Part shown: positions 8,180 through 17,307 of the stretch, in pieces
Layout of the letters: each line of letters opens with the position of its first letter
How positions within the stretch are numbered: the stretch's first letter is position 1
DNA from: Pseudomonadota bacterium
GTDB lineage: Bacteria; BMS3Abin14
NCBI GenBank assembly: GCA_003228585.1
Contig: QIEJ01000240.1
Span: 1 to 35,678 of the forward strand
DNA: 35,678 bases
Reading direction: 5' to 3'
The notes under the pieces: generated by a model
The model's input: only the letters and a program-made list of their open reading frames with translations
Database searches by the model: none
Told to the model about the DNA's origin: nothing
Program-made: the position numbers and the translations under genes

Positions 8180-8805
8180 GGATCAGATCTCAACCTGGCT
8201 GCGGCCTGCAGAAAAAGCCGTATGCTGCCGGGATCGGGGATAATTACAACCTTCACCAGACTGCCGCCGGCACTGTCCTTCAACCGGGAAACCAGAGCCA
8301 GAACCTCATCGGCATGGGATCCGATCTCCGCGAGAATTGCATCCAGTATAGCACCTGCCATGTCCTTAACAGTGATCGGGGGAAGGCTGATCAGCAGGCG
8401 TTCGGAAAGGCGTGACAAAACTGTTATGAACGCACCCGACAGAATATTACCGGTTTCAGTGAAAGCGGAATCAACAAGCTCCCTGTTCGCGGCACTGTCG
8501 ACCGGAAAAAGCAACTTTTCAAGTTCGCGCCTTCCACCGTCCGGGAAAAGAAACAGGATGTTCCCTTCCACATCACCCTGAAAGGGAACGAGAACCCCGA
8601 CAGCCGGAGTATCTGATCCACCAAACAGCGAGGGGACCTCACCCAGTGGAAGTGTGAACACCTCAGGTGACGCCACAATTACGCTGACACCGGCAAGCCT
8701 GGAGAGGGCCGAGCCTGCCTGAGCGGCACACAGTGAGCAGATTTCTTTTATGGCATCTATGTCCCCTTGAGTCAGGGACAGCATGGAGGAACGGACATCA
8801 TCCAT
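8176..8805 (-). CDS. cheC: CheC-like chemotaxis phosphatase
   Basis: DSAFTETGNILSGAFITVLSRLSE active-site-like motif; overlaps cheD by 4 nt. Confidence 0.85.
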   Translation of the reverse strand: MDDVRSSMLSLTQGDIDAIKEICSLCAAQAGSALSRLAGVSVIVASPEVFTLPLGEVPSLFGGSDTPAVGVLVPFQGDVEGNILFLFPDGGRRELEKLLFPVDSAANRELVDSAFTETGNILSGAFITVLSRLSERLLISLPPITVKDMAGAILDAILAEIGSHADEVLALVSRLKDSAGGSLVKVVIIPDPGSIRLFLQAAARLRSDP

Positions 8806-8808
8806 TTT

Positions 8809-10863
8809 CTAAACGAGATGACCAAGATCGAGAACGGGAACAATTCTTCCATCTCCAAGGACCGTCATTCCCGAATATCGCTCAAGATGGTGGAGGGGAT
8901 AGCACAGGGGTTTGACAACAATGTCCTCCTGACCTGAGATGTCATCCACGACAATGCCCACTATCCTGTTGGTGACCTCGACAAGGACCACCGTGAGGAG
9001 CTGGTTGTCGCTCAGAGCGCCAGGCAGGGCCAACATCTCCCTCAGTTCGTAGAGCGGAACGAGTTCCTCGTCTATCGTCAGATAATAACGGCCCTGACTT
9101 TCCTTGATCTGTTCGATTTCTTTGCGAACAGTCCGTATCACGCGGGTAATGGGGATGGCGAACAGATGTTCCTGAAGGTTGACCAGAAGGATCTTGACTA
9201 TGGCCACAGTGAGGGGCACTTTGAGGGTAAAGGTGGTCCCTTCACCTGTTCTGCTGATAATAGCCAGCGTTCCGCCAAGGGATTCGATTCCCGACTGGAC
9301 GACATCCATTCCCACACCCCGGCCTGACACATCGGTTACCTTTTCAGCAGTGGAGAAGCCTGGTCTGCACACGAGCATCACCGTCTCCTCGTCACTCATC
9401 ACCTCGGCCTGGTTCTTTGTTATTATACCCTTCTCGACAGCCTTCGCCTTGATCTTTTCAAGGTTCATACCCCGACCATCATCCATCAATTCGATATGAA
9501 CCATGTCCCTCTCGCGGTAAGCCCGAAGTTTTATCTGTGCACTTTTACTCTTACCCGTTTTTATTCTCTCCCCGGCCTCCTCAATTCCGTGATCTACCGC
9601 ATTTCTCAGGATGTGAATGAGAGGATCGCTCAGTTCCTCCAGAACCGCCCTGTCAAGTTCGATCTCCGCCCCCTCTACCTCCAGCGAGACCTCCTTGCCC
9701 CCCTTTCTTGCCAGGTCCCGGACAACCCTTGGCAATCTCTGTGTTACCGTATCGAGGGGATCCATCCTCACTTTCATCACTTCACCGTAAAGCCCTCCCA
9801 CCAGATGATCCAGCCTGGTCAGCACCTGTTCGGCAACGGGGGATTCGGCTCCCTGATACAGTTCCTTGAGTCGACCCTTGGTAACGATGAGTTCACCCAC
9901 CAGGTTGATGAAAGTGTCAAGAAGAGCAGTGCTGATGCGAACGGTCTTTCCGGATGGCCCCGCGGTGGCAGCTTTGACCTGAGAGACAGGGGGAGAGACC
10001 GGTTCGGGTGCAGGTGGAGGCTCGGGGGCTGGATCGGGTGCGGGGACGGGCTCGGGTGCCGGATCGGGTGCGGGGGCAGGCTCGGGGGCTGGATCGGGGA
10101 CGGGCTCGGGTGCGGGTTCCAAGGTTGGTGATCCGACGATAAATTCCCCCATCTCCGGAACATTGCCAAGGACATCCTGTAAGGAGGACGTGTCGGTTCC
10201 GGTTATCACGAGGGACACTTCTCCCTCACAATTCCCGGATTTCATCTCTTCAATGGATGGTGTAACTGATCGGATCTCCCCCAGGGTCTCGAGCCGCTTG
10301 ACCGCCAGATAGGCGCGCGCGCAGGGAACAAGGCTGTCCTCCGAAACCTTGAAGGTAACGGGAATTCCGCCTGAGGCGGGCGCCTCGGTTTCAGTTTTGA
10401 TGTCGTCAGGAACAGTGTCCGATTCAGGGATTTCGGGTGGCTTATCTGCCGGCGGTTCTTGCGTAATTTCATCAGCGGATATACCGTCGATAATGCTTTG
10501 CACCTGAGCGATATATTGATCGATGTTAAAGTCGTCGAGGGAACTGTCCCCCTCGACCGCAGCTACCATGTTCTCGAGGTAATCCACTCCACTGAAAAGA
10601 ACATCTACAACTGGTGTGGTAATCTGAGCCTTGCCCTGACGAAAGATGTCCATCATGTCCTCCAGGTGATGGCTCAGTTGGGCTATTATGCCAAAACCCA
10701 TGGAGGCGGACATCCCTTTTATGGAGTGGGCATGGCGAAACAACTCGTTAATACTATCCGCTGCCTGTCCATCCTTCTCCAGGTTAAGAATGCAGTCGTT
10801 GATCCCCTGGAGATGCTCCCTTGCCTCGGAGACAAACAGATCCTTGTATTTGGACATATCCAT
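8809..10863 (-). CDS. cheA: Chemotaxis histidine kinase CheA with long Pro/Glu/Ala-rich linker
   Basis: P1 FRHAHSIKGMSASMGF; P3-P5 VGELIVTKGRLKE, HILRNAVDHGIE, GRGVGMDVVQSGIESLGG, FAIPITRVIRTV; linker (EP/AP/DP)n. Start chosen at the internal ATG; the ORF track extends to 10908. Confidence 0.95.
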   Translation of the reverse strand: MDMSKYKDLFVSEAREHLQGINDCILNLEKDGQAADSINELFRHAHSIKGMSASMGFGIIAQLSHHLEDMMDIFRQGKAQITTPVVDVLFSGVDYLENMVAAVEGDSSLDDFNIDQYIAQVQSIIDGISADEITQEPPADKPPEIPESDTVPDDIKTETEAPASGGIPVTFKVSEDSLVPCARAYLAVKRLETLGEIRSVTPSIEEMKSGNCEGEVSLVITGTDTSSLQDVLGNVPEMGEFIVGSPTLEPAPEPVPDPAPEPAPAPDPAPEPVPAPDPAPEPPPAPEPVSPPVSQVKAATAGPSGKTVRISTALLDTFINLVGELIVTKGRLKELYQGAESPVAEQVLTRLDHLVGGLYGEVMKVRMDPLDTVTQRLPRVVRDLARKGGKEVSLEVEGAEIELDRAVLEELSDPLIHILRNAVDHGIEEAGERIKTGKSKSAQIKLRAYRERDMVHIELMDDGRGMNLEKIKAKAVEKGIITKNQAEVMSDEETVMLVCRPGFSTAEKVTDVSGRGVGMDVVQSGIESLGGTLAIISRTGEGTTFTLKVPLTVAIVKILLVNLQEHLFAIPITRVIRTVRKEIEQIKESQGRYYLTIDEELVPLYELREMLALPGALSDNQLLTVVLVEVTNRIVGIVVDDISGQEDIVVKPLCYPLHHLERYSGMTVLGDGRIVPVLDLGHLV

Positions 10864-10928
10864 AATGGTCTGCTGAACCTCCCGGATGATCCGATGGCAG
10901 GAGTACAATCAATCAAGTTCGTTGACAG

Positions 10929-11321
10929 TCAATTGCCCCTTGTATCCTTGAGAATCCTGACGACCACATCGAGTACCTTCTCCGGTTGAAAGGGCTTGAC
11001 AATAAAATCCTTTGCCCCTGAATCGAGGGCCTCCATAACCAGGCTGTCCTGTCCGAGCGCACTGCACATGATGACGTTGGCATCGGCATTGATCTGCATG
11101 ATCTCTTTGAGGGCTTCGATACCTGTCATTTCGGGCATGACAATGTCCATGGTAATTACATCGGGCATGTGTTCCTTGTACTTCTCGACTGCCTCGATAC
11201 CGTTCTCGGCTTCGGCGACAACTTCATAATCCTCTTCGCCAAACTTTTTTCCCTGGAAAATATCACTGATCATGTTACGCATGAACATTGCGTCATCGAC
11301 GATCATAACCTTAATTGCCAT
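10929..11321 (-). CDS. cheY: CheY-type single-domain response regulator
   Basis: VMIVDDAMFMRNMI, DVITMDIVMPEMTGIEAL, VIMCSALGQ, GAKDFIVKPF. Confidence 0.92.
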   Translation of the reverse strand: MAIKVMIVDDAMFMRNMISDIFQGKKFGEEDYEVVAEAENGIEAVEKYKEHMPDVITMDIVMPEMTGIEALKEIMQINADANVIMCSALGQDSLVMEALDSGAKDFIVKPFQPEKVLDVVVRILKDTRGN

Positions 11322-11830
11322 TAGTCCTCCCCTTTCGCCACAGCCCCGTCAATCCAGACGCAAAGTTTGCTCGGGTTGATCAGCGATATAAGCTTGTCCT
11401 CACTCCGGAATACCCCTTCGATAAAAGACACCTGGCTGTTCTTCTGTTCTATCTCTCTTGTCACCTCTTCCAGAACAGAATATTTCACCATGGCCAGTAT
11501 GGATTCCACCCGGATGGCGATTCCTCCCCTTTCCGGGATCAGCCGGGTCAGTAGCTTGCCAGCGGGCTCGTCAGAGATGTTGAGAATCATGTCAAGGTTT
11601 ATTACAGTCGCCAGAATCCCGTGGACATTGATCACTCCCTCAATGAAAGGCGGTGCCATCGGAAGTGGTGTTATCTCATCAAGTTCATGGATCTCGGCGA
11701 TTTCCTCCAGAGGAATCGCCAGATATTCGTTCCCGATAGCAAAGAGGATAGCTTTGTGACCCGAATCCTCCTCAAGCTCCTCCTGATCTTCAAGCTCGTC
11801 GGGTACCTCAGCCTGATCATAGGAACTCAT
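11321..11830 (-). CDS. cheW: CheW-like coupling protein
   Basis: ILFAIGNEYLAIPLEEIAEIHELDEITPLPMAPPFIEGVINVHGILATVINL. Confidence 0.92.
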   Translation of the reverse strand: MSSYDQAEVPDELEDQEELEEDSGHKAILFAIGNEYLAIPLEEIAEIHELDEITPLPMAPPFIEGVINVHGILATVINLDMILNISDEPAGKLLTRLIPERGGIAIRVESILAMVKYSVLEEVTREIEQKNSQVSFIEGVFRSEDKLISLINPSKLCVWIDGAVAKGED

Positions 11831-11841
11831 TGCTTCTCCTG

Positions 11842-13098
11842 TCAGACCTTAAACTCGTCAGCGAGTTTGTTGAGCTTGTCGGAAAGGGCCGCCAGATCCT
11901 GCGCAGAGGAGGTCAATTCCTCCATGGACGCAGTCTGCTCCTCAGTGGCCGCAGAAACCTCCTCAGTGGATGCCGCGTTGTCCTCGGCGACCTTTGAAAT
12001 CTCATCAATAGACATGGTGAGTTCCCCGGCAGCCTTGCTCTGGCTCTCGGTCATCTGTGATATCTCCTGAACTTTGCTCGTGGATTCCAGAACCGTCTTT
12101 ACGATATCCTCAAGAGCACTACCCATGGACTGGATGACCTCCTGTCCATCATCCAGGACCCCGCCTACCTCTTTCATTGACAGCAGAACCTGTTCGCTTT
12201 CGTTCTGTGTCCTCTCAACGATATTGGAGATCTTCTCAGCAAACTTTCCTGTATTCTCAGCGAGCTTCCGGATCTCCTCGGCCACCACCGCAAAACCACG
12301 GCCATATTCACCGGCTCTCGCGGCTTCAATAGTGGCGTTGAGAGCCAGAAGGGTTGTCTGCTGGGCCACACCTGTAATGATGTCCACGATATCACTGATC
12401 TCTTTGCTCCGTTCACCGAAACTCGTAACCGATTCGCTTGCATTGGAGATGGATTCGAAAACCTGACTCAGTTTGCTGATCGCTGTCTCGGTGTTCTTAT
12501 TCCCCGCCTGAGCTGTGTACCCTGCTTCAGTGGAAACACGTGCTGCATCCTTTGCCTTGGCGGCCATGGAATCGAGGTTAGAAGCCATCTGATGGATGGT
12601 CCCGGCCATCTTCTCAACCTGGCTTGCCTGTGTCTCGGCTCCTTTGCTGATGCCGTCTACAGCCGCGGCGATCTCCTCGGTGGACGCGTTCATCTCCTGC
12701 GAAGTGGCTGACAGGGTCTGGGCTGATTCATGGACTTCCTCGGAAGAACTGTTCAGGCTTTTTGCCATGAGGGACAAACGCTGCACCATGATCCTCACTG
12801 CTTCCCTGAGATCGGTGAGTTCATCCTCAAAGTTCTTTTTGGTTGGAGACAGATCCTGTGTCAGATCCCCCTTGCTGACAGCATCCGCGATGTCTCTCAT
12901 CTCGCGTATGTCCCGGGTTATGCTGGTGGCAAATACGCTCCCGATAAAGAGACCGACAGCGATAGCTGCCGAGGTGGATCCGAACTCGCTCCACCCGCCC
13001 TTGGCTCCCAAGAGGTCAAAAAGGTAGGGAACGAACACGACCACAGCTATCACCACCAGGAAGGACAGGATCAGTTTGTATCTCATTTCCATTCTCAT
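11842..13098 (-). CDS. Methyl-accepting chemotaxis protein with two TM helices, HAMP and signalling domain
   Basis: Hairpin tip region [80 protein letters not shown]; very short loop between the two hydrophobic segments. Confidence 0.95.
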   Translation of the reverse strand: MRMEMRYKLILSFLVVIAVVVFVPYLFDLLGAKGGWSEFGSTSAAIAVGLFIGSVFATSITRDIREMRDIADAVSKGDLTQDLSPTKKNFEDELTDLREAVRIMVQRLSLMAKSLNSSSEEVHESAQTLSATSQEMNASTEEIAAAVDGISKGAETQASQVEKMAGTIHQMASNLDSMAAKAKDAARVSTEAGYTAQAGNKNTETAISKLSQVFESISNASESVTSFGERSKEISDIVDIITGVAQQTTLLALNATIEAARAGEYGRGFAVVAEEIRKLAENTGKFAEKISNIVERTQNESEQVLLSMKEVGGVLDDGQEVIQSMGSALEDIVKTVLESTSKVQEISQMTESQSKAAGELTMSIDEISKVAEDNAASTEEVSAATEEQTASMEELTSSAQDLAALSDKLNKLADEFKV

Positions 13099-13130
13099 GA
13101 CATGGAACTCCTTTTCCTACCGTGCTATCC

Positions 13131-13162
13131 AGGAACCTGACGAGGTTCTCCGACAGGCTCCT
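13131..13162. repeat. Short palindrome, GGAGCCTGTCGGAGAA type, copy 2; overlaps cheR stop
   Basis: AGGAACCTGACGAGGTTCTCCGACAGGCTCCT. Confidence 0.78.
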
Positions 13163-14069
13163 AGATCTGGGGAACGGGATCGTAATCTTCCAATGGAACA
13201 TCCCGTTTTCTATAAATCCTCTCCACTGGCGAAACATTCAGAAAGAAAAGACGGCTTCGTCCAATCAACGTTTCCGCTTTTCCGAGCATCAAATATCCGC
13301 CCGGCCTCATCTCCCTGGAAAAATTTGCAATAACCCTCTCCTGGTTATCCCTGGAAAAGTATATCAACAGGTTCCTGCACACTATCAGGTCCTTGCGGCT
13401 GCCGGGACGTTCCGTCAGAATGTTGGCAACCTTGAAGGTTACCTTTTTTTTTACGGAATCCTTGATCCTGTATCCTTTTTCATCGGGATCAAAATACGCC
13501 GTAATGTCCTCTTCATCAATGTTCTTCAGGGCTTCCTCTGCGAAAAAACCCTCCTTACCTTTGGCGATAACAGACTTGTCTACATCTGTTGCCAGAACAC
13601 GGAATGGAATATCGGCGCCCAGTTCCCTGTTGGCCTTCAACATCATAATTGCCAGACTGTAAGGTTCTTCGCCGCTGGAGCAACCTGCGCTCCAGATGTT
13701 AATCGTCCCGCTCCCCTGGCGTCCGGACAGGAGAACAGGAAGGATTTCATTCCGAAGGTACTGATAGGCTGATGGATTCCGAAAGAACTCTGTTACATTA
13801 ATGGTCAAATATTGAAAGAGCTCTTCCAGTTCCTCCATATTCCTGCTCAGAACCCTGAAGTAAAGCCCCAGATTGGGAAAACCCTTTGAGCGAACTTTCA
13901 GATAAATCCTTCGCAGTATACAGCGCTCCTTATAGGCTTCGAGGTCAAAGCCCTTCTCCCGCATGAGAAGTTCCTTTAGCGCTTCAAATGCCCAGGAGTC
14001 TTCCCTGGGAAGGCCGCCTATGTCTGAGCTTCTTCCTCCAGCCAATGTGTTATCTCTGTAACTATTCAA
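13161..14069 (-). CDS. cheR: CheR-type protein-glutamate methyltransferase
   Basis: LTINVTEFFRNPSAYQYL, INIWSAGCSSGEEPYSLAIMM, FRVLATDVDKSVIAKG, DLIVCRNLLIYF, GGYLMLGKAETL. Confidence 0.95.
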   Translation of the reverse strand: MNSYRDNTLAGGRSSDIGGLPREDSWAFEALKELLMREKGFDLEAYKERCILRRIYLKVRSKGFPNLGLYFRVLSRNMEELEELFQYLTINVTEFFRNPSAYQYLRNEILPVLLSGRQGSGTINIWSAGCSSGEEPYSLAIMMLKANRELGADIPFRVLATDVDKSVIAKGKEGFFAEEALKNIDEEDITAYFDPDEKGYRIKDSVKKKVTFKVANILTERPGSRKDLIVCRNLLIYFSRDNQERVIANFSREMRPGGYLMLGKAETLIGRSRLFFLNVSPVERIYRKRDVPLEDYDPVPQI

Positions 14070-14115
14070 GAACTCTCCGGAATTAGTATCACAACAAATC
14101 TAACAGTGTCAATTG

Positions 14116-14140
14116 GTCAGGTCCCTGCCGGGGACTTGAC
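14116..14140. repeat. Hairpin abutting heptad array E
   Basis: GTCAGGTCCC-TGCCG-GGGACTTGAC, 10-bp stem with one G/T pair. Confidence 0.8.
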
Positions 14141-14141
14141 A

Positions 14142-14183
14142 GTTTCATGTTTCATGTCAGATCAAAGATCAAAGAGCGAAGAC
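14142..14183. repeat. Heptad array E (6 words)
   Basis: GTTTCAT|GTTTCAT|GTCAGAT|CAAAGAT|CAAAGAG|CGAAGAC. Confidence 0.9.
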
Positions 14184-14193
14184 CAGGCGATTG

Positions 14194-14237
14194 CCATTGC
14201 GAGGACCCTGAGCGCACCGATACTTCGTTACCCCGAT
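14194..14237. repeat. Truncated palindromic element (left end) fused to octads
   Basis: CATTGCGAGGACCCTGAGC followed by GCACCGAT|ACTTCGTT|ACCCCGAT. Confidence 0.8.
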
Positions 14238-14249
14238 GCCGGAATCCTC

Positions 14250-15566
14250 CTACCCCAGGGTTTGATCATCCCCATCGTCGGAAAGGCCAGCCATCGGGAG
14301 GGAAAAAAGGACCCTGCAGCCTTCAGTGAAGTGCTGGTCGAGCCAGATCCTTCCACCGTGGCGTACGACAATCGCCTTGGCAATAGGCAGACCAAGCCCG
14401 GCTCCCTCGGGCTTGGAAGTCATTATATCTCCACCCTGCTCAAAACGCTGGAATGCTCTTCCCCGATCACCAAAGGAAATGCCTGGTCCGGAATCCTCAA
14501 CAGCAACTGTCATAAATCCCTCTTCCCGGATATTGCAGCAGATCTTCACATAACCGTCTCTGGGAGTAAATTTCAGCGAATTGTCCACCAGTTTATCAAA
14601 AACCTTTCTGATTTTCCCGATATCGATGGAAACCTCAGGTAATCCCTCCTGGACATCCAGAGAAAGGGTGATGCCTTTGGAATCCGAATAGGCCCGGTGC
14701 TGGTGAACCATTTCCACCAGAAACTCTCCCATGTTTATCTTCCTGAAGGCAAACGGCATGGTTCCCGAATCCAGCCTTAGAATATCGGTGCTGTCGTCAA
14801 CAAGCTTAGCCAGCCGGTATGCCGCATCCATGGATATTGTCACTTTCTCAACATGATCCGGATCGTCCAGACCACCCTTAAGAAGTTCAAGGTAACCTAG
14901 AATAATCGTTACCGGGGTTCGGAACTCATGGGAGACGTTGGTGATAAAATCCGACTTGATCTTGTCCAGAGCCTGAAGTTGATTATAGGCAGCGCTCAAT
15001 TCGTCCGCTTGAATCTCAAGGTTTCTGTATAGACGAGCTCTCTCGATGCTGACTGATGCCTGGGCTGCATAAACGCTCAAAAGCCTGAGGTCATGGTCCG
15101 ATAGCTCCCCCGTTCTTTTCCTGTTGTTCCCATTGAGCACACCGATCACCCTGTTACCTACCAACAAAGGCACACAGATAAGGGACCGTGAAGAGTAACG
15201 GCCATGGCTGCGAACCTTCCTGAAACGTGGATCCCCTTCGATATCAGATACCAGAAGGGGCTCTCCCTTCTGGGCCACCCATCCGGCCACCCCCTCACCC
15301 ACTTTGGTCCGGGTCGATTCGACAATCTCCCTGTCGAGACCTCGTGAGGCTTTGATAGTCAGATAGGTTCCCTCCACATCGAGGAGGAGAATGGAGACGA
15401 TCTGGAAACCCAGATCATCGTAGATCTGCTGGACGATCTTCTCCAGTACCTGGTCAACATTGAGTTCCATCCCCAACTCAAGGCTGAGCCGAACCACTGT
15501 CGACAACTCACCGTAACGTTCCTTTATCTCGTGGAGGTTCTCCGGGATCATCTGCTTTTCCACCAT
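14250..15566 (-). CDS. GAF-domain sensor histidine kinase
   Basis: GAF region VDQVLEKIVQQIYDDLGFQIVSILLLD...; H-box FITNVSHEFRTPVTIILGYLELL; N/G boxes DNSLKFTP, VEDSGPGIS, GAGLGLPIAKAIVVRHGGRI. Confidence 0.93.
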   Translation of the reverse strand: MVEKQMIPENLHEIKERYGELSTVVRLSLELGMELNVDQVLEKIVQQIYDDLGFQIVSILLLDVEGTYLTIKASRGLDREIVESTRTKVGEGVAGWVAQKGEPLLVSDIEGDPRFRKVRSHGRYSSRSLICVPLLVGNRVIGVLNGNNRKRTGELSDHDLRLLSVYAAQASVSIERARLYRNLEIQADELSAAYNQLQALDKIKSDFITNVSHEFRTPVTIILGYLELLKGGLDDPDHVEKVTISMDAAYRLAKLVDDSTDILRLDSGTMPFAFRKINMGEFLVEMVHQHRAYSDSKGITLSLDVQEGLPEVSIDIGKIRKVFDKLVDNSLKFTPRDGYVKICCNIREEGFMTVAVEDSGPGISFGDRGRAFQRFEQGGDIMTSKPEGAGLGLPIAKAIVVRHGGRIWLDQHFTEGCRVLFSLPMAGLSDDGDDQTLG

Positions 15567-15585
15567 TTTCTTCCACCGGACATGC

Positions 15586-16008
15586 TCAGCCGGATTTCAG
15601 GATCCGTTCGTGTTCGTCCATTAACTCAACGAGAATCTTCCTCGAGGTTTCCTTGTCGATTTCCCCGGGATTACCCATGACCCAGGTTTTGAGGGGAACA
15701 GGTTTATTCTCATCCTCAAGCCATTGGGTAAGTTTCCTGGTCTCCTCCCATGAACCCTCGTCACCGGAAGAAAGAAGCATGAGAATACCGTGAATCTGGA
15801 CCGTTGAGTCGATGAGCTTACTGGCTATGGCGAAAAGCCTGGAAGGCGCACCGGCTCCGACGATCTCCATTTCACCACCTTTTTCCTCCTTCAGGCGAAC
15901 TATTTCCCCTTTGCCCCTGGGAGCCAACTCAAATGTCCCGAAAATCGCGGCCAACAAAGCCTGGCGATCTTTCTCGTCAGGGCAAAGGAGCAGGTAACGG
16001 ATTGTCAT
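15586..16008 (-). CDS. Hypothetical protein, tentatively a nucleotide-motif-less small-GTPase-fold-like protein
   Basis: 140 aa; RYLLLCPDEKDRQALLAAIFGTFE and SRLFAIASKLIDSTVQIHGILMLLSSGDEGSWEETRKLTQWLEDENKPVPLKTWVMGNP resemble the order of elements in MglA/COG2229-like GTPases, but without P-loop or DxxG. Confidence 0.5.
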   Translation of the reverse strand: MTIRYLLLCPDEKDRQALLAAIFGTFELAPRGKGEIVRLKEEKGGEMEIVGAGAPSRLFAIASKLIDSTVQIHGILMLLSSGDEGSWEETRKLTQWLEDENKPVPLKTWVMGNPGEIDKETSRKILVELMDEHERILKSG

Positions 16009-16029
16009 CTAGTCTAAACCTCCCTGGGT

Positions 16030-16064
16030 GTTCAGGGTTCAAAATTCCAGATTCCAGATTCCAA
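16030..16064. repeat. Heptad array F (5 words)
   Basis: GTTCAGG|GTTCAAA|ATTCCAG|ATTCCAG|ATTCCAA. Confidence 0.92.
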
Positions 16065-16066
16065 AA

Positions 16067-16198
16067 TAAGCGCAGTCATTGCGAACCGGTTGGTTCGTGA
16101 AGCAATCTCGGCAAGTTGAAACAGCCGCAGTCGCTATACTCCACGAGATTGCCACGTCGGCTGCAAATCCTGGCCTCCTCGCAATGACGAGCGCTTTT
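16067..16198. repeat. Palindromic element, copy 5
   Basis: TAAGCGCAGTCATTGCGA ... AAGCAATCTCG ... CGAGATTGCCACG ... CCTCGCAATGACGAGCGCTTTT. Confidence 0.9.
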
Positions 16199-16205
16199 CC
16201 CAATT

Positions 16206-16315
16206 ACCTCGACACTTCGCTACCTCGATACCTCGTTACTTAATATCGACCGGGCGACAGTGCGACCTTGCGAGTAATATCGCCACGTCGCAAAGTCTCC
16301 AAGTCTCAAAGTCGG
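16206..16315. repeat. Octad arrays F
   Basis: ACCTCGAC|ACTTCGCT|ACCTCGAT|ACCTCGTT|ACTTAATA (16206-16245) and AAAGTCTC|CAAGTCTC|AAAGTCGG (16292-16315). Confidence 0.85.
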
Positions 16316-16319
16316 TTCC

Positions 16320-17306
16320 TCACAGCTCCAGAACCGCTGCTTTCAGCCTTCGCAGGACCTCGATCGGTTCTTCCGATTCCGAGGGAGTTGTACTCACTAC
16401 ATGGAGGTGGCCGGCGGAAATGGCATCTTTAACCATGGGATAAAAACGGAACACCGGCATCCTGGCCCGCACGAAAGCTCTTTCAACAGTTGTTCCACCT
16501 GCGAACGCACTGCATACCTGTTCCATGTCTTCTTCCGGCACATCACCTTTATCTGCTCTTGTCAGGACCGTTTCCTTCGGAGGGAGACACCGGATGGCTT
16601 CCGTCATCTCATCAATAAGTCGCACACCCTCCATGAGAAGTTCCTGCCCCCTGTAACCATCAATGTTCTCCTCCATCTCCTGCCCGGCCGGATCCAGCCT
16701 GAATCGACCCTCTTTCCAGGAAACCATCGTAAAGAATGCATCGCTCCCGGACCACGGGTCCGTCCTGGCAAACAGCGGTTGACCATCAACAAAATAGATA
16801 TTCCCGTTGTTTTCCGCGGTCTCCAGCATCAACATACCCGTCTTCCGGCCCATCTCGAGAAGCTGGATGATCTCAACCAGATCCACCTCGCTCAGCAGGC
16901 CCTCAAGGCTGCCTCGCACCTTTAGATCGTTTGCCTTTTTGATGATGGATTTGACCTTTGCCTTGAGTTCCTTGATGCTGAATGGTTTGGTGATATAATC
17001 GTCCGCTCCCATCTCGATGCCGACGACCCTCTCTTCCACATCCTTTTTCGCCGAAAGAAAGACGAAAGGAACTGATGCCGTTTCGGGCCGCCCTTTGAGC
17101 TTCCGGTACAAGCCGTATCCGTCAAGCTTCGGCATCATGATATCGGATATGACCAGGTCTGGCTTCCACGAGAGGGCCTCGCCCAACGCATCCTCACCGT
17201 CCCTCGCCTCCCTCACGTCGAAATCATCCTCAAACGCAAGGCGGAGAAGATGACGGATGTTTTCCTCATCATCGACAACGAGGATCCTGATTCTGTTGGT
17301 CGCCAT
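16320..17306 (-). CDS. Response regulator with C-terminal PATAN (DUF4388)-like domain
   Basis: REC: ILVVDDEENIRHLL, DLVISDIMMPKLDGYGLYRKLK, FLSAKKDVEERVVGIEMGADDYITKPF; PATAN-like GSLEGLLSEVDLVEIIQLLEMGRKTGMLMLE. Start ATG 17306 chosen (ORF track 17324). Confidence 0.9.
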   Translation of the reverse strand: MATNRIRILVVDDEENIRHLLRLAFEDDFDVREARDGEDALGEALSWKPDLVISDIMMPKLDGYGLYRKLKGRPETASVPFVFLSAKKDVEERVVGIEMGADDYITKPFSIKELKAKVKSIIKKANDLKVRGSLEGLLSEVDLVEIIQLLEMGRKTGMLMLETAENNGNIYFVDGQPLFARTDPWSGSDAFFTMVSWKEGRFRLDPAGQEMEENIDGYRGQELLMEGVRLIDEMTEAIRCLPPKETVLTRADKGDVPEEDMEQVCSAFAGGTTVERAFVRARMPVFRFYPMVKDAISAGHLHVVSTTPSESEEPIEVLRRLKAAVLEL

Positions 17307-17307
17307 C

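Noticed and set aside
9819-10175. Minus-strand ORF rich in PS/HP repeats
   Set aside because: Alternative-frame reading of the Pro-rich CheA linker.
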